From positions 124,001 to 188,000 of the forward strand of contig JADJYW010000012.1 in the NCBI GenBank assembly GCA_016719605.1: DNA of 64,000 bases. Direction: 5' to 3'. The notes below the pieces were generated by a model. It did no database searches. It saw nothing but the letters and a program-made list of their open reading frames with translations, and had not been told where the DNA came from. Position 1 is the stretch's first letter, and the number at the start of each line of letters is the position of its first letter. The DNA is from Lewinellaceae bacterium (GTDB taxonomy: Bacteria; Bacteroidota; Bacteroidia; Chitinophagales; Saprospiraceae). Shown in pieces: positions 17,578-25,334 of the stretch. Made by a program: the position numbers and the translations under genes.

Positions 17578-18521
17578 TTACTCTACGATTTCGTAGGCGC
17601 CCATCTGGCGAACCATTACCTGCGGAATACCCTGCGCATTTCGGCCGATCATTGGTTTGAACCGCGCGTTGAAAACGATCTCTTCGCCGGTATAGGACCG
17701 CCGCGCATGTACCACCTGCTGGTTTGCCTCATCGGTACCTTTTACCAGGACCATGAATTCCGCGTTGGAATCTTGTAATTCCTGTTGGGATAATCCCCAC
17801 AACGGGCTTTTGTCATTGATGGCGTGTACCACCGTCCAGGACAGGGAGAAAAAGGAGATTCTGGAAATTTCAAGGGGATATCAAAAAAGCGCCGGGTGAG
17901 ACTTCCATTTTCCTCGGGTTGGTTCATGGCTACATAAATCTGGACTTCTGTTTCGATCAGTTCGCTTTTTCGGGCATTACCCATACGCAGCATCAAGCCT
18001 TTTCCGTCGCGGTATGGCGCCACGAGGAGGTTGGAACTGAACACGATTTTTGCGGATGAACGCGAAAATCGGCCGTAAAGCAAGCCCGAAATCAGCGCAA
18101 AGACCAGTACGCCGGCGAAAGACTCCAGCGCCGCCACGGCATTGGCGCCCCAACCAACCGGGCTGATATGTCCGTACCCGACGGTGGACAGGGTTTGGGT
18201 GCTAAAGAAAAAAGCGGAGAGGAAGTTTTGATAAAAACTGCCGGGCTGAACCCCGTCCAACTGATCCAACCCAATGGATAGATAAATGACTGAAAAAACT
18301 AAATTCAGGAGAACATGACACACGAAAACCAGGCTGATGAAACGTCTCCAGGACATAGTTACCAGTTGGAAATATGTGTTATCCCAGCGGCTCAAGGGCT
18401 GCCGCTCCACATTAAAAGTGCCGTCCGGATTCATCATGCGCCCGGTCGTGGTGAGGTGTTTGCCAAAACCCAGTTCCTGATCAATCGGACGGGTAAAAAT
18501 GGTGCGTGGGATTTTAACCAT
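17578..18521 (-). pseudogene. Inward-rectifier (KirBac-type) potassium channel, frameshifted
   Basis: Start at 18521 (MVKIPRTIFTRPIDQELGFG); the long Ala/Val-rich extension upstream is only antisense reading of the pnp end. TM1 is about 60-84. The pore helix and selectivity filter are TLSTVGYGHISPVG (filter TVGYG, residues about 113-117). TM2 is about 125-147. A cytoplasmic immunoglobulin-like Kir domain (LRMGNARKSELIETEVQIYV) then follows. One C must be added to the run at 17874-17877 (G on the plus strand) to join the frames through FFDIPLEISRISFFSLSWTVVHAI. The rejoined product is about 314 residues, a normal KirBac length, and ends with YTGEEIVFNARFKPMIG. Every functional motif is intact, so an assembly indel is plausible. 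Confidence 0.85.
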
Positions 18522-18575
18522 GGGATGCTTGCGGAGGTGGTAGCGTATCCTTTTCTGCAAAAGTAACGACTTCCA

Positions 18576-18610
18576 CAAAAAAAGCCGGCCAGGATTCCTC
18601 CCGGCCGGCT
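18576..18610 (-). terminator. Intrinsic terminator of pnp
   Basis: On the minus strand GCCGGCC and GGCCGGC (18609-18603 with 18590-18584) form a G+C-only stem around a 12-base loop, followed by seven T residues, 30 bases after the pnp stop. Confidence 0.85.
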
Positions 18611-18639
18611 TCGTATTTTTAAAAATAAAAGTCGTAGAA

Positions 18640-20934
18640 TTAGCTGCGTCCACCGCCACCGCCGCGCCGATCACCGCCACCACCGCCACGACGATCACCG
18701 CCGCCACCACCGCCACGACGATCACCGCCGCGATCCCGGTCGCCGCCACGGCCCCGGTCGCCCCGGTCGCCGCGATCTTCGCGCCGCTCGCGCTCCACAT
18801 AGCCTTCCGGCTTGGGCATCAGCGCTTTGGTAGACAAGCGGAGTTTGCCTGTCTTCGGATCGTTTTCGAGCAATTTCACGGTCACCGTGTCGCCGACTTT
18901 GTACAAATCGGAGACATTTTCGACGCGCTGGTAACTGATTTCGGATACATGCAGCAGGCCGCTCTTGCCTTTGAATTTGACGAAAGCGCCGTAGTCTTCC
19001 ACGCGCTCCACGACCCCCTCGAAGGTGTCGCCGACGGTGGGCACGAACACGATGTCCTGAATTTTGTCGAAAGCAGCATCGAGCGCCGTTTTGTCGGGGC
19101 CGAAAATAGCCACGATACCGCCTTTTTCATCTTCGTCAATGCTGATCGTAGTGCCGGTCTGGCGCTGCATTTCCTGAATGACCTTGCCGCCTGGTCCGAT
19201 TACGGCGCCGATGTAGTCGCGCTCGATGCGGAACTCAACCATACGCGGAGCGTGGGGCTTGAGGTCTTCGCGGGGTTCAGCGAGGGCTTTCGCCATTTCG
19301 CCGAGGATGTGCAAGCGACCTGCGCGGGCCTGAATGAGAGCCTTTTCGAGCAGCTCGTACGGCATGCCGTCAATCTTGATGTCCATCTGGGTGCCGGTGA
19401 TACCTTTGGCCGTGCCGGTCACTTTGAAGTCCATATCGCCAAGCGCGTCCTCGTCGCCGAGGATGTCGGACAGGATACTCATGCGGCCGTTTTCGTCGGC
19501 GATACAGCCCATGGCGATACCGGCAACCGGGGCCTTGAGCTGAATACCGCCGTCCATGAGCGCCAGGGTGCCTGCGCAAACGGTGGCCATGGAAGATGAG
19601 CCGTTGGATTCCAGGATATCCGACACAATACGCACCGTGTAGGCGAGGCCGTCCGGCATCACTTTGCGGATAGAACGTCCTGCCAGATTGGCGTGGCCAA
19701 CCTCCCGGCGGCCGGGGCCGCGCATGGGTTTTACTTCACCGGTGGAGTAGGGCGGAAAGTTGTAGTGCAGGATGAAGTTGTCGTCGTGTGGGTCGAGGGC
19801 GATGTCAATAAGCGCCTGATCCTGTTTGGTGCCGAGTGTGAGCGAGGTGAGTGACTGGGTTTCGCCGCGGTTGAAGATAGCGGAACCGTGTGCGCTGGGC
19901 AGGAAGTCTACCTCACACCAGATTGGGCGTACCTCGTCGTTTTTACGTCCATCGAGGCGTTTGCCTTCGGAAAGGACGACGTCGCGGATAACGTATTTTT
20001 TCAGTTTGTCGTAGTACTTGCCGGCCAGAGCGCCCCATTCTGCCATGAACTCCTCGCCGAACTCGCTTGTGAGTTTTTCTACCAGGTTGTCTTTGATTTC
20101 TTCGAGGCGGGCGCGGCGGGTGTCCTTGTCGCTGGCGCTGCGTGCCAGGGCGTAGATATCGTCCTTGCAGTGCTTTTCGACGAGCGTTTTCAGGTCGTCA
20201 TTTTCCAGTACTTCGGGCAGCGGGCGCTTCACGAGGGCTTTTTCGCCGACCATTTCGGCTAAGCGTTCCTGTGCTTCAATCTGGACGCGGATGGCTTCGT
20301 GAGCGATTTTGATTGCTTCGATCATGTCCAGTTCCTGGCATTCGTCGGCTTCGCCTTCCACCATCGTGATGTCGCGTTTGGTGGCGGCGACGAGGAAATC
20401 CATGTCGGCGCGCAGCAGGTCGGCGCGGTTGGGGTTGATGACAAACTTGCCATCAATACGAGCGACGCGTACTTCGGAAAAGAGGGCTTCCACGGGGATA
20501 TCGCTGACGGCGACGGCGGCGGAGCAAGCAAGGCCGGCAAGCGCGTCGGGCAGGACATCCTTGTCGGCAGAGATCAGGTTGATGATGATCTGGGTTTCGT
20601 TCATGTAGCCGTCGGGGAAGAGTGGGCGCAGGGCGCGGTCTACGAGGCGGCTGACGATGATTTCGTAATCGGAAAGACGTGCTTCGCGGCGGAAGAAGTT
20701 GCCGGGGATACGACCCACAGCGGCGAATTTCTCCTGATAGTCCACCGAAAGCGGGAAGAAAGGCTGGCCTTCCTTGGCTTTTCGGGCGCTGACGACGGTG
20801 CACAGGAGCATGGTATTACCCATGCGGACGAGCACGCTACCGTCGGCTTGCGTTGCGAGTTTGCCCGTTTCCAGCGATATTTCGCGGCCGTCGGGCAGCG
20901 AAAACGCGGTGCGGAGCGGGATTTGTTTACCCAT
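18640..20934 (-). CDS. pnp: Polyribonucleotide nucleotidyltransferase (PNPase)
   Basis: About 764 residues starting MGKQIPLRTAFSLPDGREIS; further in-frame starts lie upstream but outside the conserved N-terminus. It is the 3'-5' phosphorolytic exoribonuclease of mRNA decay. Two RNase PH domains are seen (GRIPGNFFRREARLSDYE; later GKRLDGRKNDEVRPIWCE and GPGRREVGHANLA). They are followed by a KH domain with IGPGGKVIQEM and an S1 domain (GDTFEGVVERVEDYGAFVKF). Unusually, the last ~45 residues are an Arg/Gly/Asp tail (repeats of GDRRGGGGG and RGDRGD), a low-complexity RGG-type RNA-binding extension. rpsO lies upstream, as in many bacteria, with a long gap holding a strong hairpin. Confidence 0.96.
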   Translation of the reverse strand: MGKQIPLRTAFSLPDGREISLETGKLATQADGSVLVRMGNTMLLCTVVSARKAKEGQPFFPLSVDYQEKFAAVGRIPGNFFRREARLSDYEIIVSRLVDRALRPLFPDGYMNETQIIINLISADKDVLPDALAGLACSAAVAVSDIPVEALFSEVRVARIDGKFVINPNRADLLRADMDFLVAATKRDITMVEGEADECQELDMIEAIKIAHEAIRVQIEAQERLAEMVGEKALVKRPLPEVLENDDLKTLVEKHCKDDIYALARSASDKDTRRARLEEIKDNLVEKLTSEFGEEFMAEWGALAGKYYDKLKKYVIRDVVLSEGKRLDGRKNDEVRPIWCEVDFLPSAHGSAIFNRGETQSLTSLTLGTKQDQALIDIALDPHDDNFILHYNFPPYSTGEVKPMRGPGRREVGHANLAGRSIRKVMPDGLAYTVRIVSDILESNGSSSMATVCAGTLALMDGGIQLKAPVAGIAMGCIADENGRMSILSDILGDEDALGDMDFKVTGTAKGITGTQMDIKIDGMPYELLEKALIQARAGRLHILGEMAKALAEPREDLKPHAPRMVEFRIERDYIGAVIGPGGKVIQEMQRQTGTTISIDEDEKGGIVAIFGPDKTALDAAFDKIQDIVFVPTVGDTFEGVVERVEDYGAFVKFKGKSGLLHVSEISYQRVENVSDLYKVGDTVTVKLLENDPKTGKLRLSTKALMPKPEGYVERERREDRGDRGDRGRGGDRDRGGDRRGGGGGGDRRGGGGGDRRGGGGGRS

Positions 20935-21039
20935 AAATGAAAGAGCGTTGTGCACCGGAAGCATTGCCGTCAGGTGTGGCGAAAGCGCAGGGAAAGGTGC
21001 GTAGAAACCGATACAACACACAAAGAGGCAGAGTCTTGT

Positions 21040-21120
21040 CAGTTTTGAGTTTGGAGTTTTGAGTTTTGAGTTGCGTAACTAACTCCAAACTCTAAACTCA
21101 AAACTCCAAACTCAAAACTG
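21040..21120. repeat. Family A heptamer repeat as a 33-bp hairpin, copy 2
   Basis: Left arm 21040-21072 (CAGTTTTGAGTTTGG...) pairs with right arm 21088-21120 with a single mismatch, leaving a 15-base loop. Both arms are GAGTTTT/GAGTTTG heptamers. It lies in the presumed pnp leader, about 106 bases before the pnp start. Confidence 0.88.
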
Positions 21121-21252
21121 ATACGTCTGTGTCTTTGTGTGGGGGAGTCAAATCCCCGTTTCTGAGCAGCCGATCCGAATGCAGGTGCGTTGCCGCGTAC
21201 TGTAAGGGCTGTTCCGCCGGTGCGGTTAAATAAAGAATGAACGAATTAGAAG

Positions 21253-21336
21253 GTAAAAAAAAGAGGGTTTGGCAGGCTCAACTTGCCGGGATACGGTTTT
21301 TAAAAACCGCTCAGGCCATCGAACGTACCAAACCCT
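21253..21336 (-). terminator. Terminator of rpsO
   Basis: Reading the minus strand, AGGGTTTGG (21336-21328) pairs with CCAAACCCT (21272-21264) and is followed by a run of eight T. An internal palindrome (CGGTTTTTAAAAACCG) sits in the long loop, so the RNA would be a branched structure. Confidence 0.7.
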
Positions 21337-21345
21337 CCAGGTGGC

Positions 21346-21621
21346 TTACTTACGCAGACCGAGTTTTTCGATCAGGGCGCGGTATTTGAAAATGTCTTTT
21401 TTGGCGTAGTAGCCAAGCAAACTTTTGCGCTGGCCTACCTTGGTCAGCAGGGCCCGGCGCGTGGAGTGGTCTTGCTTAAACTTGCGCAAGTGGCTGGAGA
21501 GACTCTCAATCTGGTAGGTCAGCAGGGCTACCTGTACTTCGACGTGACCGGTGTCGTGTTCGTCCCGGCCATAGGTCTTGACGATCTCGGCGACTTTTTC
21601 TTTTGAATAGTAAACTGCCAT
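21346..21621 (-). CDS. rpsO: Small ribosomal subunit protein uS15
   Basis: 91 residues. The S15 signature is clear: DTGHVEVQVALLTYQIESLS (HLR helices), HLRKFKQDHSTRRALLTKVGQRKSLLGYY and the end YRALIEKLGLRK. It binds 16S rRNA in the platform of the 30S subunit. The gene has its own consensus promoter about 100 bases upstream and a terminator, so it is probably monocistronic although pnp follows in the same direction. Confidence 0.98.
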   Translation of the reverse strand: MAVYYSKEKVAEIVKTYGRDEHDTGHVEVQVALLTYQIESLSSHLRKFKQDHSTRRALLTKVGQRKSLLGYYAKKDIFKYRALIEKLGLRK

Positions 21622-21722
21622 TTTTCTAAGTGGTGTGTGATGAACAATGAACGCATTTGCCTAAACCGAATTTCAGAGGGTCAAACGGCAGTTTTTGCCT
21701 ATCCGTCCGGTTTTAGCGGGTG

Positions 21723-21752
21723 CAAAAGTACACGGCTGGTTTGAAGATGCAA
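21723..21752 (-). promoter_or_regulatory. Promoter of rpsO
   Basis: Minus strand TTG (21752-21750), 19 bases, TACTTTTG (21730-21723). It matches the Bacteroidota consensus with ideal spacing and predicts an rpsO leader of nearly 100 bases. The rest of 21622-21877 shows no gene. Confidence 0.7.
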
Positions 21753-21877
21753 AGGGTTGGCGCTCAAAAGTTTTGTGCAAAGTGGATTTCACCCCCCTGG
21801 AGCCGAATGATGTTTGTCGTATTCTCGCTAATAGAGCCTTCAGAAGCGCCGTGCTCTTGTAGATGAAATGCCGGATG

Positions 21878-22507
21878 CTATCGTGTCAGTTGAATCTGAA
21901 CTGGCGGATTTTGATACCGTTTCCAGATGATAAAGGCGATAATACCAGCGATCAGAATTCCGGCGATTAGAACGCCGTTAGGTCCTAATGTTTCCAGTAT
22001 GTTGTTCAAAGAGCGCTCTCTCCTTGCGCTTTTTGAATAGCCGTCCGGGTCGGTGGCTACTCCTGTAGCCAAACTGACGGCTCTGTTGTATAAAAAGGGC
22101 GTTGCTACCAAGGTGACGAGCAGTCCAAGCATGTAATTACGCGCCGCACGGAATGGGGAAATTTGAACATCGTTTCGGGTCAATCCGAGGTTTTGCGTGC
22201 AATACTCCAGAAAAGCATCACAATCGGAGGCGTTATTAAAACTGAACGTCGTGGAAGAGCCTCCGATTCCTCCTTTGTACGCGATTGTAACGTCGTCGTC
22301 GTTGGCTTCCTTTTTTATGTTTTTGATAGCGTCGTACTTAACCTCGGTTTTCGTGGTCAGGGTAATAGTTTTGCCAAAGGCTTCCTCGAACTCGTGGACG
22401 GAATTGCACTTTTTGCTCAAAAAACAAAACGCAGAGTCCGTGGCGAGCATAGATTCTATTTTTTCGCCGGAAACTGGAATGACGCGATTGGTAAAGTTGG
22501 TTGTCAT
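21878..22507 (-). CDS. Unknown membrane protein
   Basis: 209 residues, no family recognised. The first ~115 residues are soluble and look like a small beta-rich (possibly PH-like) domain: TLTTKTEVKYDAIKNIKKE, DDDVTIAYKGGIGGSSTTFSF. Two hydrophobic helices follow (about 127-143, MLGLLVTLVATPFLYN, and about 178-197, VLIAGILIAGIIAFIIWK) with a hydrophilic loop between them. The C-terminus is RYQNPPVQIQLTR. Neighbours give no functional hint: rpsO on one side and mazG on the other, both on the same strand but with gaps. Confidence 0.55.
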   Translation of the reverse strand: MTTNFTNRVIPVSGEKIESMLATDSAFCFLSKKCNSVHEFEEAFGKTITLTTKTEVKYDAIKNIKKEANDDDVTIAYKGGIGGSSTTFSFNNASDCDAFLEYCTQNLGLTRNDVQISPFRAARNYMLGLLVTLVATPFLYNRAVSLATGVATDPDGYSKSARRERSLNNILETLGPNGVLIAGILIAGIIAFIIWKRYQNPPVQIQLTR

Positions 22508-22615
22508 GCTAAAGAGTTAGTTTTTAGATTGAACTACATGATGAAAAGTGTGGCAAACATAGCGGAAAGGATTCTTGCTGTTTCGCTGGTATCATTTTTT
22601 TTCAATCGCCGAAAT

Positions 22616-23391
22616 TCAGTACTCTCCCTTCTTTGCCTCATTCCACAGCGCATCCATCTCCCCCAGGGTCATGTCCTGCAAGGGGCGCGGGGCATTGGCT
22701 TCGATGTACTCGAAGCGCGATTTGAATTTGCGGTTTGTGCGCTCGAGCGCCGCTTCCGGCTCCACGCCGATGAAGCGGGCGTAGTTGACGAGGGCAAAAA
22801 GGACGTCGCCGAATTCATCTTCCACTTCTTTTTGAGAGGCGCCGTTTTCGATATTTTCCCGCAGTTCACCAATTTCCTCCTGTACCTTGACCCACACTTG
22901 CCCGGCATTTTCCCACTCGAAGCCGACCTGTTTGGTTTTTTCCTGCATTCGGTAGGCTTTCACCATAGCGGGCAGGCCGGCGGGCACGCCGGCGAGCAGG
23001 GATTTTTTGCCCTCCTTGAGTTTTAGTTGTTCCCAGTTGCGCTTCACCTCCTCGTCGTCGGCCACGGTCACGTCGCCGTAGATATGCGGGTGTCGGGCCA
23101 CGAGTTTGTCGCACACGGCGTGCAGGGCGTCGGCGATGTCGAATGCGCCCTGTTCGGAGCCGATTTTGGCGTAAAAAACCATGTGCAGCATCAGGTCGCC
23201 GATTTCTTCTTTTACGCCCTTAAGGTCTTGTCGAAAATGGCGTCGGCTAGTTCGTAGGTTTCCTCGATGGTGAGGTGGCGGAGTGATTCGAGGGTTTGCT
23301 TGCGATCCCAGGGGCATTTTTCCCGCAATTCATCCATGATGGTGAGCAGGCGGCCAAAGGCGTCGAGTTTTTGTTCGAAAGTGTTGGGCAT
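22616..23391 (-). pseudogene. mazG: Nucleoside triphosphate pyrophosphohydrolase MazG, frameshifted
   Basis: MazG hydrolyses (d)NTPs to NMP and PPi. Two tandem MazG domains are readable: the first with CPWDRKQTLESLRHLTIEETYELADAI and EEIGDLMLHMVFYAKI, the second with VQEEIGELRENI and EDEFGDVLFALVNYARF. The frames separate at about 23226-23228; one additional base (gac aag GAC ctt aag) restores FDKDLKGVKEEIGDL and gives about 258 residues, the normal length. I start at 23391 (MPNTFEQKLDAFGRLL). All metal-binding Glu/Asp motifs remain, so either very recent inactivation or a base-calling error explains the break. Confidence 0.85.
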
Positions 23392-23579
23392 GACGTGCGT
23401 TTCAAAGTTGGGGTGCGAAGGTACGGCGGTTTGGCCATTAGCCATGGGCTATGGACAAGGGCGAAGCGCCCGCTGTTTTTTGCCAAAAAAGACTAAACCG
23501 GCATGGTTGGTGGAAATCATGGATAAAGTTGCCACATTTGCGGTGCAAATTCCCCGTCACGATCATATCCACCTCAACT

Positions 23580-24377
23580 ATGCGTCTTTTCCTCGTTGCC
23601 CTTTTGACCTGTGTTTGGCTTGCCCCGGCCGGCCGGCTGCATGCCCAATCTTATACGTTTCAGCACGAATCGTTGCCCTCCCTGAACAAGAAGTTCACCA
23701 TCGTGGCACACATCTTTCGCGACAGCCTTGGTCTGGCTCTTGTTTCGGAAACCCTGGCCCGGCAAGCTGTTGAAGACATGAATCCGTTTTTTGCACCCAT
23801 CGGCGTGTCTTTCGAGATTTGTGAGTTTCGCTACCACGACAACTGGCAGCACGATGTCGTGGAAGATACCGACGAAGAGATGCCCGAAATCACAACCAAG
23901 TACAATGTGGAGCGCCGCATCAATATGTACTTTGTTACGCTTTTCGCCGACCCCAATAATGCTTGTGGGCTGGCGGAACTGGGTGGTATCGGCAACCCGA
24001 CTTCCTCGTTTATTTTAATCCGGAAAGACTGCGTGAACACGCGAGTTTTTGCCCACGAGATGGGTCACTTTTTTAGCCTGAAACACACCTTTGAGGGCAA
24101 CGGCACAGAGCTCGTGGACGGCTCCAACTGTACGATCGAAGGGGACGGTATTTGCGACACGCCTGCCGACCCGTATGTGGAGGGCGATCCGTTGGCAAAT
24201 TATGTGGATGGCAACTGCCGTTTCATCAATCAACAAATGGACACTGCGGGTAATTTCTACAATCCTGACCTGGGCAACATCATGTCGTACTACGAATGCA
24301 ATACCTGTGGCTTTACCTGGGGCCAACTGAACGCCATGGCACAAGCATACTTAGCCTCGGCGATCAAGTTATGGTAG
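23580..24377 (+). CDS. Secreted M43 (pappalysin/cytophagalysin) metalloprotease
   Basis: 265 residues. A Sec signal peptide (MRLFLVALLTCVWLAPAGRLHAQ) is followed by a zinc metalloprotease domain with HEMGHFFSLKHTFEG, the extended HExxHxxGxxH-type zinc site of the M43/metzincin group, and the downstream Met-turn NIMSYYECN. A Cys pair (DGICDTPADP and ECNTCGF) is typical of pappalysin-like catalytic domains. Unlike most Bacteroidota M43 proteases there is no T9SS sorting domain or PKD tail: the protein stops just after the catalytic domain, so it is either periplasmic or exported in another way. Confidence 0.85.
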   Translation: MRLFLVALLTCVWLAPAGRLHAQSYTFQHESLPSLNKKFTIVAHIFRDSLGLALVSETLARQAVEDMNPFFAPIGVSFEICEFRYHDNWQHDVVEDTDEEMPEITTKYNVERRINMYFVTLFADPNNACGLAELGGIGNPTSSFILIRKDCVNTRVFAHEMGHFFSLKHTFEGNGTELVDGSNCTIEGDGICDTPADPYVEGDPLANYVDGNCRFINQQMDTAGNFYNPDLGNIMSYYECNTCGFTWGQLNAMAQAYLASAIKLW

Positions 24378-24455
24378 GGGAAGAAGTTTCATTGTGGACA
24401 AACTTCTTTTTATACTTTTGCCGCTATCGCACTATTCAACTTTTACTTTCGCTGC

Positions 24456-25187
24456 ATGAAACGAGAAATCCACCAATGGGTTAGCCCCCGCCTGAACAAA
24501 AACATGGAAATCGCAGTGTACGGCCACTATGGCTTCGCGCTGTTGCTCCTGCCCACCGCCGCTGCCGACTATCTGGAATACGAGCGGTTTCATCTGCTTT
24601 CCGTTTTGGAACCTTACATTGATGCCGGGAAAGTCAAGGTTTTTTCCATCAACAGCATCAACTCCGAAGCCTGGCTGAATAACAAGATGCATCCCCGGCA
24701 CAAGGCCATCCGCCACCAGCAGTTCAACGCGTATGTGGAAAACGAGGTGGTGCCGTTCATTCAAATGCACACCAGCCCGGACACGCAAATCATCACGAGC
24801 GGGGCCTCGCTGGGGGCATTGCACGCCGCCAATATGTGCTTCCGCCGCCCCGATTTGTTCTCCGGAACCATCGCCATGTCGGGTGTGTACGACCTGTCCA
24901 CCTATACCAAGGGCTACTTCGACGAGGATGTTTATTTCAACTCCCCGGCGCACTACCTGCCCAATCTGGAGGATGAATACAACCTTTCCCGGTTGCGTCG
25001 TTTGCCGCATATCCATATTTTGACCGGATCCGGCGACTACGAAGACCCCGATGCATCGCGTCGCCTGTCGGGCATTTTGTCTGCCAAGGGTATCCCGCAC
25101 GAACTCGACGTCTGGGGGCCGGATATGCGCCACGACTGGCCGACCTGGCGGGCTATGCTGCCCTATTACGTGGACTCCCGGTTTTAG
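24456..25187 (+). CDS. Alpha/beta-hydrolase, esterase-D-like
   Basis: 243 residues, no signal peptide. The alpha/beta-hydrolase core shows the nucleophile elbow SGASLGALHA (G-x-S-x-G, Ser about 118) and the strand IHILTGSGDYEDPDASR with the likely acid Asp. MRHDWPTWRAMLPYY near the C-terminus holds the catalytic His. Short-chain acyl esterases and antigen-85-like proteins share this plan. In Bacteroidota such proteins are annotated only as esterases; the substrate is unknown. A 150-bp family C repeat follows immediately after the stop. Confidence 0.75.
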   Translation: MKREIHQWVSPRLNKNMEIAVYGHYGFALLLLPTAAADYLEYERFHLLSVLEPYIDAGKVKVFSINSINSEAWLNNKMHPRHKAIRHQQFNAYVENEVVPFIQMHTSPDTQIITSGASLGALHAANMCFRRPDLFSGTIAMSGVYDLSTYTKGYFDEDVYFNSPAHYLPNLEDEYNLSRLRRLPHIHILTGSGDYEDPDASRRLSGILSAKGIPHELDVWGPDMRHDWPTWRAMLPYYVDSRF

Positions 25188-25334
25188 GTTTTTACCGCGG
25201 AGGTGCAGAGGGTTTTTACCGCAGAAGGGTTTTTACCGCAGAGACGCGGAGGCGCAGAGACTTAGAGGGGTTTTTACCACAGAGACAGGTTGGTTTATCC
25301 CAACTCTCCTCCGTGTCTCTACGGTCAAAACCCT
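25186..25334. repeat. Family C repeat, long degenerate copy 2
   Basis: Units such as TTTTTACCGCAGAGACGCGG and GGCGCAGAGA recur four times. The element starts AGGTTTTTACCGCGGAG and ends with the imperfect complement (CTCTACGGTCAAAACCCT), so its ends are inverted like those of the other family C copies. It fills the gap between the convergent esterase and M16 genes. Confidence 0.8.

Larger units (their letters stand above)
20935..21345. other. pnp-rpsO intergenic region
   Basis: There is no coding frame I trust in these 411 bases. They hold, from pnp outward: a short leader, a 33-bp hairpin made of repeat family A (21040-21120) nested in a looser inverted repeat (about 21017-21035 with 21124-21142), about 110 bases without features, and the rpsO terminator (21253-21336). 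Confidence 0.7.

Noticed and set aside
18522..18800. Ala/Val-rich N-terminal extension of the Kir channel frame
   Set aside because: It reads across the end of pnp on the same strand in another frame, and the conserved channel N-terminus starts at 18521.
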